Source: Bacteroidaceae bacterium
GTDB taxonomy: Bacteria > Bacteroidota > Bacteroidia > Bacteroidales > Bacteroidaceae
DNA: 60,818 bases
Direction of reading: 5' to 3'
Assembly (NCBI GenBank): GCA_017509605.1
Contig: JAFWPH010000024.1
Location: 1-60,818, forward strand
A program made the position numbers and the translations under genes. The notes under the pieces were generated by a model. The model had not been told where the DNA came from and searched no databases. It saw only the letters and a program-made list of their open reading frames with translations. Position 1 is the stretch's first letter; every line of letters starts with the position of its first letter. Positions 1 through 8,560 of this stretch are shown in pieces.

Positions 1-139
1 ATGTTTGGCAGTTGATAGCCGAAGACAACAAGACGCACGCCCTCGGAGGTGTCAAAGCACGGAACCGCCGTATGCGGAACCGCTTGTACGGTGGTGTGGG
101 AGGACGCATGGGGAACTAATCCCCATGCTCCTACCCAAT
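1..139 (+). mobile_element. 3' end of a group II intron (domains V and VI)
   Basis: Positions about 60-98 fold as a domain V hairpin: a long stem (CACCGCCGTA with TACGGTGGTG), a short internal asymmetry, then an inner GCG stem closed by a GAAC loop. Positions about 98-136 form the domain VI hairpin (GCATGGGG / CCCCATGC within a longer stem) with an unpaired AACTAAT that can supply the branch-point A. The downstream CTACCCAAT is a typical intron 3' end, placing the 3' splice site near 139. The intron-encoded reverse transcriptase would lie to the left of the window. The short ORF read through this stretch is not credible as a protein. The exact boundary is inferred. Confidence 0.72.
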
Positions 140-254
140 TCTGCCTGTTTTTCCTTTGAAATCATTGATTATTTGTCAGGAAATTCCTTGGATATCAAAA
201 ATTCTTGCTAATTTAGCGTCAAATTATTGACACTAACTTTTAGTATATCTAATT

Positions 255-2453
255 ATGGGAATTCCTGACTATTTCTGGCTAATACCCTTAGCCTCGGTCA
301 TTGCTTTGGCAATGGCGTATTACTTCTTCTTAACAATGATGAAGGAAAGCGAGGGAACACCTCGCATGGTCGAAATCGCTGAGTATATCCGCAAAGGCGC
401 GATGGCTTATCTCAAGCAGCAGTACAAGGTGGTGACCATCGTCTTCATTGTGCTCGCCCTCTTCTTCGCCTTCCTTGCCTATGTGGTAGGAGTACAGAAC
501 CCCTGGGTGCCTTTCGCATTTCTCACTGGCGGTCTCTTCTCCGGCTTGTCGGGCTTCTTCGGCATGAAAACCGCCACTTATGCGTCGGCACGTACAGCCA
601 ACGCCGCCCGTACAGGACTTGATAAGGGACTCCGCATCGCCTTCCGAAGCGGTGCCGTGATGGGACTGACGGTGGTCGGACTGGGTTTGCTCGATGTCGC
701 GCTCTGGTTCATCATCCTTCGTTCAGTGGGACATTACGACCTGATCGCCATCACCACCACCATGCTCACTTTCGGTATGGGCGCATCCACACAGGCACTC
801 TTTGCACGTGTCGGAGGTGGTATCTACACCAAGGCTGCCGACGTGGGGGCAGACCTCGTCGGAAAGTATGAGGCCAACATCCCCGAGGATGACCCAAGAA
901 ACCCGGCAACCATTGCTGACAATGTGGGCGACAATGTGGGCGACGTGGCTGGTATGGGAGCCGACCTCTATGAGAGCTACTGTGGCAGCATCCTTTCCAC
1001 GGCAGCGCTTGGCGCCACGGCATTCGCCACTTCCACCATCGAGGGCATGCAGCTCAAGGCTGTGCTTGCACCGATGATTATTGCCGCTGTGGGCATCTTC
1101 CTCTCGCTCATCGGCATTTACATGGTGAGGACGAAGGAAGGCGCGACGATGAAAGACCTCCTTCACTCACTCGGACTGGGAACAAATGTCAGCGCGGTAC
1201 TCATCGCCGTGGCCACGTTCTTCATCCTTTATCTGCTGGGCATTGAGAACTGGGTCGGCATCTCCTTCTCCGTACTGACGGGTCTGGCTGCAGGCGTCAT
1301 CATTGGACAGGCCACTGAGTATTACACCAGCCAGTCCTACAAACCCACACAGAAGATATCCGAGGCCAGCCAGACAGGACCTGCCACGGTGATTATCAAA
1401 GGCATTGGAACGGGCATGATCTCCACCTGCATACCTGTCTTCACCATCGCTGTGGCTATTGTGCTCAGTTACCTTTGCGCCAACGGATTCCATCTGGAAA
1501 TGAACGCGCAGAACATGGCCACAGGACTTTATGGCATCGGCATAGCTGCTGTCGGTATGCTCTCCACCCTCGGCATCACCCTCGCCACCGATGCTTATGG
1601 ACCTATCGCCGACAATGCAGGAGGTAATGCCGAGATGTGTGAACTGGGCGCCGATGTCCGTAAACGTACTGACCAACTCGACGCACTCGGCAACACCACC
1701 GCTGCCACAGGCAAGGGATTTGCCATCGGTAGCGCGGCGCTCACCGCTCTGGCACTCCTCGCCTCATATATCGAAGAAATCAAGATCGGTATGGAGCGTA
1801 TCGGCCAGAACACCATGGAACTGGCAACTGGCGACGTGGTCGAGACAGCCAAAGCATCCATACTCGACTTCATGGACTACTTCCAGATCAACTTGATGAA
1901 CCCCATCGTCTTGGTGGGCATTTTCATTGGCTCCATGACCGCTTTCCTCTTCTGCGGACTGACGATGGGTGCTGTCGGAAGGGCTGCCCAAACCATGGTT
2001 GAGGAAGTGAGAAGGCAGTTCCGCGAGATCAAGGGCATCCTTGAGGGCAAGGGAACACCCGATTACAGCCGCTGTGTGGAAATCTCGACCAGGAGCGCCC
2101 AGAAGGAGATGATCGTGCCTTCCATTCTTGCCATTCTCATCCCCATCGTTGTGGGTATTCTCTTCGGAGTGGCAGGAGTGATGGGATTGCTCTGTGGCGG
2201 CCTGAGCACCGGATTTGTGCTGGCCATCTTTATGGCCAACTCAGGAGGAGCATGGGACAACGCGAAGAAAATGGTTGAGGAAGGCAATTTCGGCGGGAAG
2301 GGCTCAGACTGCCATAAGGCCACCATCGTCGGTGACACGGTCGGAGACCCCTTCAAGGACACCTCTGGACCAAGTCTGAACATCCTCATCAAACTGATGT
2401 CCATGGTGAGCATAGTCATGGCAGGACTCACCGTCGCCTGGCACGTCTTCTAA
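255..2453 (+). CDS. hppA: Membrane-bound ion-translocating pyrophosphatase
   Basis: An integral inner-membrane enzyme that couples hydrolysis of pyrophosphate to outward pumping of Na+ and/or H+. The 732 residues match the family's usual length. The substrate-binding loops are intact: a [20 protein letters not shown] block, the [19 protein letters not shown] block, [17 protein letters not shown] and, near the C-terminus, [15 protein letters not shown]. The motif [10 protein letters not shown] (from about residue 479) has Ala where K+-independent members carry Lys, so a K+-dependent enzyme is expected. Several characterised Bacteroidota members pump both Na+ and H+, but ion specificity was not assigned here. 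The ATG at 255 starts directly with a hydrophobic first helix. The gene lies about 115 bp from the intron end and is followed by a hairpin, so it is probably monocistronic. Confidence 0.96.
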   Translation: MGIPDYFWLIPLASVIALAMAYYFFLTMMKESEGTPRMVEIAEYIRKGAMAYLKQQYKVVTIVFIVLALFFAFLAYVVGVQNPWVPFAFLTGGLFSGLSGFFGMKTATYASARTANAARTGLDKGLRIAFRSGAVMGLTVVGLGLLDVALWFIILRSVGHYDLIAITTTMLTFGMGASTQALFARVGGGIYTKAADVGADLVGKYEANIPEDDPRNPATIADNVGDNVGDVAGMGADLYESYCGSILSTAALGATAFATSTIEGMQLKAVLAPMIIAAVGIFLSLIGIYMVRTKEGATMKDLLHSLGLGTNVSAVLIAVATFFILYLLGIENWVGISFSVLTGLAAGVIIGQATEYYTSQSYKPTQKISEASQTGPATVIIKGIGTGMISTCIPVFTIAVAIVLSYLCANGFHLEMNAQNMATGLYGIGIAAVGMLSTLGITLATDAYGPIADNAGGNAEMCELGADVRKRTDQLDALGNTTAATGKGFAIGSAALTALALLASYIEEIKIGMERIGQNTMELATGDVVETAKASILDFMDYFQINLMNPIVLVGIFIGSMTAFLFCGLTMGAVGRAAQTMVEEVRRQFREIKGILEGKGTPDYSRCVEISTRSAQKEMIVPSILAILIPIVVGILFGVAGVMGLLCGGLSTGFVLAIFMANSGGAWDNAKKMVEEGNFGGKGSDCHKATIVGDTVGDPFKDTSGPSLNILIKLMSMVSIVMAGLTVAWHVF

Positions 2454-2463
2454 ACAAAGGAAT

Positions 2464-2511
2464 ACAGCCCCACGCCCAATACTGCACTGGCAGTCACGGA
2501 CGCGGGGCTGT
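2464..2511 (+). terminator. Hairpin downstream of hppA
   Basis: An inverted repeat ACAGCCCC / GGGGCTGT spans a 32-nt loop just after the hppA stop. The T-tract is weak, so this is a probable but not classical intrinsic terminator. Confidence 0.45.
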
Positions 2512-2601
2512 TGACATATACAGGCTACCTCCTTCCATGGGATTTATGCTCATTGTATCATAATTTTAATTAAAATATTTATCCCGTATTAATTATTTTA
2601 C

Positions 2602-2610
2602 TATCTTTGC
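2602..2610 (+). promoter_or_regulatory. Bacteroidota -7 box (TATCTTTGC) of the zeta-toxin-like gene
   Basis: The box matches the TAnnTTTGC consensus and ends 7 nt before the ATG at 2618. The expected transcription start therefore falls within a few bases of the start codon, and the mRNA should be nearly leaderless. Confidence 0.65.
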
Positions 2611-2617
2611 ACATGTC

Positions 2618-3217
2618 ATGAGGGATCAGAACCTGTATATTATCAGTGGCCCCAATGGGGCGGGGAAGACCACGGCGTCGATGACCCTGCTGCCAGAGGT
2701 GCTCAACTGCAGGGAGTACGTGAATGCCGACGCCATTGCCGTCGGGCTCTCACCCTTCAATCCCGAGTCCATGGCACTTCAGGCTGGAAGGTTGATGCTC
2801 ATGCGAATCAACGAACTGCTTGAAAGAGACGAGAGTTTCGCCGTGGAGACCACTCTCGCCACACGTTCTTACCGGCATCTGGTCAACAAGGCCAGAATGC
2901 AAGGATACAAAGTGTCGCTGCTTTATCTTTGGCTTGAGTCACCAGAGGTGGCACTGCGTAGAGTCGCGCTCAGAGTCAGTGAGGGAGGGCACAACATACG
3001 GGAGGAGGTTGTCAGACGACGTTATAGCGCCGGCTTGAACAATCTTTTCAGAATTTATATGCCATTGGTGGATTACTGGATGTTGGTTGACAACACTGAG
3101 GCCCCGAGATGCATTGTGGCAGAGGGAGGTTGCGACATGCCACTAAGGATTAAAAATTTAGAACGATATAATCAAATTGAAAGTTATGTTGTTAAAGGAA
3201 TGGAAAATCATGAGTAA
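2618..3217 (+). CDS. Zeta-toxin-family P-loop kinase
   Basis: The 199-residue protein has a P-loop at the N-terminus (SGPNGAGKTT, residues 10-19), a NADAIAVGLSPFNPE segment, an ETTLATRSY segment and a GGHNIREEVVRRRY arginine-rich segment followed by YMPLVDYW. This order is characteristic of the zeta-toxin/UDP-sugar-kinase-like family (PF06414), in which the Arg residues bind phosphates. Family toxins phosphorylate UDP-N-acetylglucosamine. Many chromosomal relatives have no proven toxicity, so substrate and toxicity are inferred. Its stop overlaps the ATG of a 48-codon ORF (ATGAGTAA), which suggests translational coupling. No epsilon-type antitoxin lies upstream. Confidence 0.85.
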   Translation: MRDQNLYIISGPNGAGKTTASMTLLPEVLNCREYVNADAIAVGLSPFNPESMALQAGRLMLMRINELLERDESFAVETTLATRSYRHLVNKARMQGYKVSLLYLWLESPEVALRRVALRVSEGGHNIREEVVRRRYSAGLNNLFRIYMPLVDYWMLVDNTEAPRCIVAEGGCDMPLRIKNLERYNQIESYVVKGMENHE

Positions 3218-3356
3218 GACCTTGACCAAAGGTCTGGAACTGGCTGAATACCGTATGATACGGGAAAAAGCTGAACGGAACCAACAAACCATACAAGGCA
3301 CAAAGGAGGTACCAGCCTCTGAATTGCTGAAAACCCTCTATCACGAGAGGGTCTGA
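3210..3356 (+). CDS. Small 48-aa protein overlapping the zeta-toxin-like gene
   Basis: An open frame starts at the ATG embedded in the last codons of the zeta-like gene (8-nt overlap) and runs 48 codons to TGA. It begins MSKTLTKGLELAEYRMIREK, is rich in Lys, Arg and Glu, and is likely a single helical polypeptide. There is no signal peptide or membrane segment. Position, overlap and charged composition fit a partner protein (antitoxin or regulator) of the upstream kinase, but I recognise no family. Coding status is inferred from the overlap and absence of internal stops. Confidence 0.5.
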   Translation: MSKTLTKGLELAEYRMIREKAERNQQTIQGTKEVPASELLKTLYHERV

Positions 3357-3476
3357 TTCCAGAAACGTCATGATTCCTGACAGGAGCTGATGAACAGGGG
3401 CTCGGCGAACCGAATGAATCCCCCATCAGACTGTTGATGTAAATTATTGTATAACATTGAATAAAACCAAGACATT

Positions 3477-4037
3477 ATGATGATTATTATTGCAATTGTT
3501 GTTATCGCACTGATCGCCGTCTATCTTATCGGCATCTACAACCGCCTGATAGGGTTGCGCAACAACCGTGAGAACGCTTTCGCCAATATCGACGTCCAAC
3601 TCAAACAGCGTTACGACCTTATCCCACAACTCGTGGAAACAGTTAAGGGATATGCCAAGCACGAGAAGGAAACACTCGAGAACGTCATCCGGCTTCGCAA
3701 TGCTGCTATGGGAGCCACAACAATCGATGGCAAAATACAGGCTGAGAACGCCCTCTCCAGTGCGCTCAACGGACTGAAAATCACACTCGAGGCTTATCCT
3801 GACCTCAAGGCCAATCAGAACTTCCTACAGTTGCAGAACGAGATTGGCGACATCGAGAACAAACTCGCTGCCGTACGCCGTTTCTTCAACTCCGCCACAA
3901 AGGAGTACAATGTGGCTGTTCAGCAGTTCCCTGCCAACATCGTGGCCAGTTTGTTCGGTTTCCACAAGGAGAACATGTTCGAGGTTCCGGAGGCTGACAG
4001 ACAGCAGTACGACAAGGCACCGGAAATCAAGTTCTAA
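3477..4037 (+). CDS. lemA: LemA family protein
   Basis: The 186-residue protein starts with one N-terminal membrane helix (residues 2-20), followed by the diagnostic YNRLIGLRNNRENAFANIDV and QLKQRYDLIPQLVETVKGY segments and a long helical domain. The topology fits a short N-terminal tail, one membrane helix and a cytoplasmic or periplasmic coiled domain. The molecular role of LemA proteins is not settled. They are repeatedly found beside M48 metalloproteases, as here, where the next gene starts 36 bp downstream, so the two likely act together in envelope protein quality control. Confidence 0.93.
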   Translation: MMIIIAIVVIALIAVYLIGIYNRLIGLRNNRENAFANIDVQLKQRYDLIPQLVETVKGYAKHEKETLENVIRLRNAAMGATTIDGKIQAENALSSALNGLKITLEAYPDLKANQNFLQLQNEIGDIENKLAAVRRFFNSATKEYNVAVQQFPANIVASLFGFHKENMFEVPEADRQQYDKAPEIKF

Positions 4038-4073
4038 AAATGACATAAAGCCTACGGGGCAGAACCCGAGAGA

Positions 4074-5084
4074 ATGAAGTACGTAGGTATCCACACACAA
4101 CAGGTGAGGAACAATTTCTACAGCATTTTGCTGTTGATATTGTTCCCCATTATCATGCTGGCTGTGGTATGGATGTTCCTCACGCTCGTTAATTACAGTT
4201 TAGGTGGCTATTACGACGATTACGGCAACCAACACTACACTGTGGATTGGGATGTGGTGGTACAGGAGTTCCTTCAGTCTCTACCATGGGTTGTAGGCAT
4301 AGTCGCCGTGTGGTTCACCATCTCCTACTTCTACAACACCTCCATGATACGACTCTCCACAGGAGCCAAACCGCTGACACGCAAGGAGAACATGCGGGTT
4401 TATAACATTGTGGAGAACCTGACAATGGCCTGTGGTATGCCCATGCCACAAATCAATGTCATCAACGACCCTCAACTCAATGCCTTCGCGAGCGGCATAG
4501 ATGAGAAGTCCTATACAGTCACCCTCACGAAGGGCATCATCGATTTGCTTGACGATGAGGAACTGAAAGGTGTCGTGGGGCATGAACTCACTCACATAAG
4601 GAACCACGATACAAGGTTGCTCGTTATCAGCATCATCTTCGTCGGAATCATGTCAACCATCATGACGCTTGCCACAAGGATAATGGTCAATCTGGTACGA
4701 TTCGGAGGCACAACCACCCGTAGAGGATCAAGGGATTCCAAAGGAGGAGGAGCGGCCATCATTATTGTGATTTTCATCGCCATCATCTGCGCGGCTATTG
4801 GATACTTCTTCACGCTCATCACGCGTTTCGCCATCTCAAGAAAGCGAGAGTTCATGGCTGATGCGGGAGGAGCCGAGTTGTGTGGCAATCCTCTCGCGCT
4901 GGCCAGCGCGCTCAGGAAGATCTCTGGAAATCCCGGACTGGGCAGAGTCAACAGGGATGATATCGCACAACTCTTCATCATCAAACCCAAGTTGGCCGCT
5001 CAGGGTTTCTCCAACTTTCTTTCTGGATTGTTCAACACACATCCGAAAACAGAGGAGAGGATACGGATTCTCGAACAGTTCTGA
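4074..5084 (+). CDS. M48 family (HtpX-like) membrane metalloprotease
   Basis: A 336-residue zinc protease. The active-site motif HELTH lies at residues 170-174 (His170, Glu171, His174), and Glu259 in REFMADAGGAE is the expected third zinc ligand of the E-x3-D type. Two membrane helices near the N-terminus (about 18-43 and 66-85) and two in the middle (about 180-200 and 225-248) match HtpX-like topology. Family members degrade misfolded membrane proteins. The gene follows lemA in the conserved lemA-M48 arrangement, and both are likely on one transcript. Confidence 0.9.
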   Translation: MKYVGIHTQQVRNNFYSILLLILFPIIMLAVVWMFLTLVNYSLGGYYDDYGNQHYTVDWDVVVQEFLQSLPWVVGIVAVWFTISYFYNTSMIRLSTGAKPLTRKENMRVYNIVENLTMACGMPMPQINVINDPQLNAFASGIDEKSYTVTLTKGIIDLLDDEELKGVVGHELTHIRNHDTRLLVISIIFVGIMSTIMTLATRIMVNLVRFGGTTTRRGSRDSKGGGAAIIIVIFIAIICAAIGYFFTLITRFAISRKREFMADAGGAELCGNPLALASALRKISGNPGLGRVNRDDIAQLFIIKPKLAAQGFSNFLSGLFNTHPKTEERIRILEQF

Positions 5085-5155
5085 TCCCTTCTTCTACATG
5101 ACTCCATCAGAATGTTTTTTTAGTTCAACATAATTAACTTAAAGTATCTCAAAAA

Positions 5156-6067
5156 ATGAAACCTACACTATTCTTACTCGCTGCCGGTATGGGCAGTCGT
5201 TATGGCGGGTTGAAGCAACTCGACGGACTCGGACCCAACGGTGAGACTATTATGGACTATTCCATCTACGACGCTATCCGTGCCGGATTCGGCAAAATCG
5301 TCTTCGTGATCCGTAAGGACTTCGAAGAGCAGTTCCGTACCCAGATACTGTCAAAATATGAGGGTCGCATACCTGCTGAGCTGGTGTTCCAAAGCCTCGA
5401 CGCCCTCCCAGAGGGATTCTCTGTTCCAGAGGGACGTGTGAAGCCTTGGGGAACCAACCATGCCGTTCTCATGGGCAAGGACGCCATCAAGGAGCCCTTC
5501 TGCGTCATTAACTGCGACGACTTCTACGGTAGAGACGCCTTCGCCACTATCGGCAAGTTCCTCAGCGATCTGCCAGAAGGCAGCAAGAACAAGTATGCTA
5601 TGGTTGGCTTCCGCTGCTGCAACACACTCAGCGAGAACGGTACCGTAGCACGCGGCATTTGTGTTTATGACGACAACCACCACCTCACCGACGTTGTGGA
5701 GCGCACCGAGATCATGCGCGTGGATGGTCCGATCTGCTATAAGGACGAGGAAGGCAAATGGGTTGCTGTGGAAGAGAATGTTCCTGTCAGCATGAACATG
5801 TGGGGATTCACACCCGACTATTTCGAGTACAGCGAGGAGTATTTCAAGGAGTTCCTGGCCAATCCCAAGAACATGACCAATCTCAAGGCTGAGTTCTTCA
5901 TCCCGCTGATGGTCAACAAACTCATCAATGAGGGTACTGCTACTGTGGAGGTGCTCGACACCACCAGCAAGTGGTTCGGCGTGACCTACGCCGCAGACCG
6001 TGAGGATACCGTGAAGCGTATCCAGGCTCTTGTGGATGCAGGTGAATACCCCGCAAAGCTCTTCTAA
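5156..6067 (+). CDS. Sugar-phosphate nucleotidyltransferase
   Basis: The 303-residue protein carries the nucleotidyltransferase signature LLAAGMGSRYGGLKQLDGLG at residues 6-25, a NCDDF metal/nucleotide motif near residue 120 and a MNMWGFTPDYFEY segment. It belongs to the NTP_transferase fold, which makes NDP-sugars from NTP and a sugar-1-phosphate. The Met-Gly-Ser-Arg-Tyr-Gly-Gly-Leu-Lys form is typical of a Bacteroidota subgroup whose precise sugar is uncharacterised, so I leave the substrate open. It stands alone between the M48 gene and a strong terminator. Confidence 0.85.
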   Translation: MKPTLFLLAAGMGSRYGGLKQLDGLGPNGETIMDYSIYDAIRAGFGKIVFVIRKDFEEQFRTQILSKYEGRIPAELVFQSLDALPEGFSVPEGRVKPWGTNHAVLMGKDAIKEPFCVINCDDFYGRDAFATIGKFLSDLPEGSKNKYAMVGFRCCNTLSENGTVARGICVYDDNHHLTDVVERTEIMRVDGPICYKDEEGKWVAVEENVPVSMNMWGFTPDYFEYSEEYFKEFLANPKNMTNLKAEFFIPLMVNKLINEGTATVEVLDTTSKWFGVTYAADREDTVKRIQALVDAGEYPAKLF

Positions 6068-6084
6068 GCCTTACCAATTCTAAA

Positions 6085-6120
6085 GAGGGCATGCAGACCG
6101 GTCTGCATGCCCTCTTTTTT
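6085..6120 (+). terminator. Strong intrinsic terminator
   Basis: A perfect 15-bp inverted repeat (GAGGGCATGCAGACC and its complement, 6085-6114) is followed directly by TTTTTT. It sits 18 bp after the nucleotidyltransferase stop. Confidence 0.95.
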
Positions 6121-6156
6121 GGGGGGTACGCTTTGCCCTAAGTTTTATCCTGATCT

Positions 6157-6216
6157 CGTTATAACCGTTATTTCGTTATTTCGTTATAACATTATAACGA
6201 TATCACGATATCACGA
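6157..6216. repeat. AT-rich short-period repeat and palindrome
   Basis: A run of CGTTAT-type units leads into a palindrome (TCGTTATAA / TTATAACGA, 6181-6200), followed by GATATCAC units. It lies between convergent genes and can serve as the 3' hairpin for the minus-strand antiporter transcript. No gene is present. Confidence 0.55.
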
Positions 6217-6234
6217 TAGCCGGAGAATTCATAA

Positions 6235-8505
6235 TCAGGCGTTTACAAATGCTTTCAGTGTGGATGTCTCTCCGGCCAGGATCAATGTGTCACCGACCTC
6301 GATCGTCATCTTGGGGTTGGGGTTCATATAGTACTCGCCATTGCGCTCCACACCCATGATGATGCAATGAGCGTTCTCACGGATACGACTCTCGATGATG
6401 GTCTTGCCATGGATGTTGTCCGACTCGCTGACCGTGAAGTGCTCAAGCGACACCATGGCTGGGGCTTGGTTGGTCTTGGTCTCACTGATGCTTTGGTCCA
6501 GCATCTTCTGGAAGGCATCGATTTGATAGTCGCTGCCTGCAGCGATGATGCGGTCGCCAGGATAGATGCTCTCGTCGCCTCCCGGAATGAAGATATGAAG
6601 ACCGCTGCGTACGATGCAGACGATGCTCACCCCACTTACACTTCGGATGGAGAGGTTCTTCAATTTCTTTCCGCAGAAGTCGGAGTCAGCACTCACGTCA
6701 AACTCTGAGATGTGGATATCGTAGTTGAGCAGCGACTTGACAGTGCTGTTGCGCATGGCGCGTCGTTGCTCCGCGGATGTCTCGCGTGCGGTGAAATTCT
6801 GCTGGAATGCATGCTCCAACCTGCGGGACCGCTTACGGATACTTTGTGAGAAGGCGATGGCGATGACCACAATGAAGGACAGCACGATGATGAAACCAGC
6901 GTTGAAACTGAAAATGTTGGTGATGACGAAAAACACGAAAGCCATGCTCAGTAGTAGTCGAACGATGAAGATGCCGGTGAGGAAGGCTTTTTGTATGCTG
7001 CCCGTGCTCCACAGCTGTTTCACCTCTGAACTGTTGATGTGCTTTATGGCGATGTTGAATATCAAGGGAGCTGTTGCACCCAGGATGAGCGCGCAGGACA
7101 AGGCCTTGATGCCGAACTCAGGCCACCGGAGCCCCAGGACAGTCACGGTGTTGCTGCCGTCGCCGATGAAGGACTCGAAATAGGGATGAATGTAAGTGAA
7201 GTAGATGATGAACAGGAAAATGGTCACGACACCGTTCACGAAGACCGTCACCAACATCCTCTTCAGGTAGGTCTTCCACAGGCTTTCAGCCGCTGTGCTG
7301 TTCCTCACCTTGGAGTAGTTCTCAAGCCACATCTTGAACCCATCACTGCTGTGACGTTCTATGAAATGGAGAGAGGGGATGGACAAACGCATGATATAAG
7401 GTGTCAGGAATGTGGTGATCACAGAGACGGCCACCACGATAGGGTAGAGGAAGTCGTCGGTCACATGAAGGCTTTGTCCCAGGGTCGCAATGATAAAGGC
7501 GAACTCACCGATCTGGACAAGAGAGAATCCCGTCTGCAACGACACACGCAATGACTGTCCAGACAACAAGGTTCCTGTGCTGGCGAAGATGATCTGGCCA
7601 ACAATCACCGTGATGGTGATGAGGAGGATGGGAAGCCAATGAGTGACCAGCATCGCGGGGTCTATCATCATACCTACCGACACGAAGAAGATGGCGCCGA
7701 AAATGTCTTTGATGGGCTTCACCAGACGCTCCACACGCTCGGCCTCAAGTGTCTCGGCAAGCAGACTGCCCATCACAAAGGCACCCAGTGCGGAACTGAA
7801 ACCGGCCTTCATGGCCAGCATCACCATGCCCAAACACAAGCCAATAGAGAAAATCGTCATCGTCTCGTCGTTCAGGTGCTTGCGGAAACGTTTCAGGAAG
7901 GATGGCAGTATCATGATGCCACCCACGAACCACAACACTAAGTAGAAGACCAGTTTCAGTATCTCTCCGGCCAACTCCTTGCCCTCGAAACTGCTGCTTA
8001 CCGCTATCGAGGAGAGCAACACCATCAGTACCACTGCGAACAGGTCTTCAATCACAAGGATGCCGAAGCAGACGTTCACGAAGTGGTGCTTGCTCAGACC
8101 CATGTCTTCGATAGCCTTGAACACGATTGTGGTGGAGGACATACACAGCATACCGCCCAAGAACAAGGAGGTCATTGAACTCCAACCCAGCAACTGCCCA
8201 ATCAGGTAGCCTGAGGACATCATGCCGATCACAATCACCATCGCTGCGACAACCGCTGTACTGCCCATCTTCAGCAGTTTCTTGAAACTGAATTCCAGTC
8301 CCATGGAAAAGAGCAGGAACAACACACCAATCTGTCCCCATGTTTCAACGCCTTCCACCTCGCTGATCCAGGACTCGCCCAACACGTATGGACCTACCAT
8401 AAGACCAGCGACGATGTAACCCAGCACCACGGGTTGCTTGAACAACTTGAACAGCAGGCTCACGATGCCTGCGGTCAGCATGATGACACACAAATCCTGT
8501 ATCAT
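6235..8505 (-). CDS. CPA2-type monovalent cation:proton antiporter with RCK_C domains
   Basis: The 756-residue protein has about 12 membrane helices at residues 1-380 in the Na+/H+ exchanger (KefB/CPA2) pattern, including LGYIVAGLMVGPYVLG and MLCMSSTTIVFKAIEDMG. A further helical block at about 410-560 follows. The C-terminus holds two tandem RCK_C (TrkA-C) domains (about 605-670 and 685-755), each ending in a PGDRIIAAG or VGDTLILAG turn. No Rossmann TrkA-N domain is visible, so gating is probably by a ligand bound at the RCK_C domains rather than NAD(H). It probably exchanges K+ or Na+ for H+ across the inner membrane. The AGCS symporter lies 55 bp upstream on the same strand. Confidence 0.88.
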   Translation of the reverse strand: MIQDLCVIMLTAGIVSLLFKLFKQPVVLGYIVAGLMVGPYVLGESWISEVEGVETWGQIGVLFLLFSMGLEFSFKKLLKMGSTAVVAAMVIVIGMMSSGYLIGQLLGWSSMTSLFLGGMLCMSSTTIVFKAIEDMGLSKHHFVNVCFGILVIEDLFAVVLMVLLSSIAVSSSFEGKELAGEILKLVFYLVLWFVGGIMILPSFLKRFRKHLNDETMTIFSIGLCLGMVMLAMKAGFSSALGAFVMGSLLAETLEAERVERLVKPIKDIFGAIFFVSVGMMIDPAMLVTHWLPILLITITVIVGQIIFASTGTLLSGQSLRVSLQTGFSLVQIGEFAFIIATLGQSLHVTDDFLYPIVVAVSVITTFLTPYIMRLSIPSLHFIERHSSDGFKMWLENYSKVRNSTAAESLWKTYLKRMLVTVFVNGVVTIFLFIIYFTYIHPYFESFIGDGSNTVTVLGLRWPEFGIKALSCALILGATAPLIFNIAIKHINSSEVKQLWSTGSIQKAFLTGIFIVRLLLSMAFVFFVITNIFSFNAGFIIVLSFIVVIAIAFSQSIRKRSRRLEHAFQQNFTARETSAEQRRAMRNSTVKSLLNYDIHISEFDVSADSDFCGKKLKNLSIRSVSGVSIVCIVRSGLHIFIPGGDESIYPGDRIIAAGSDYQIDAFQKMLDQSISETKTNQAPAMVSLEHFTVSESDNIHGKTIIESRIRENAHCIIMGVERNGEYYMNPNPKMTIEVGDTLILAGETSTLKAFVNA

Positions 8506-8560
8506 ATCTCTTTCAACCTATTAATCGGATGTTCTCCTTATCACTCGAATGATAGAATTC

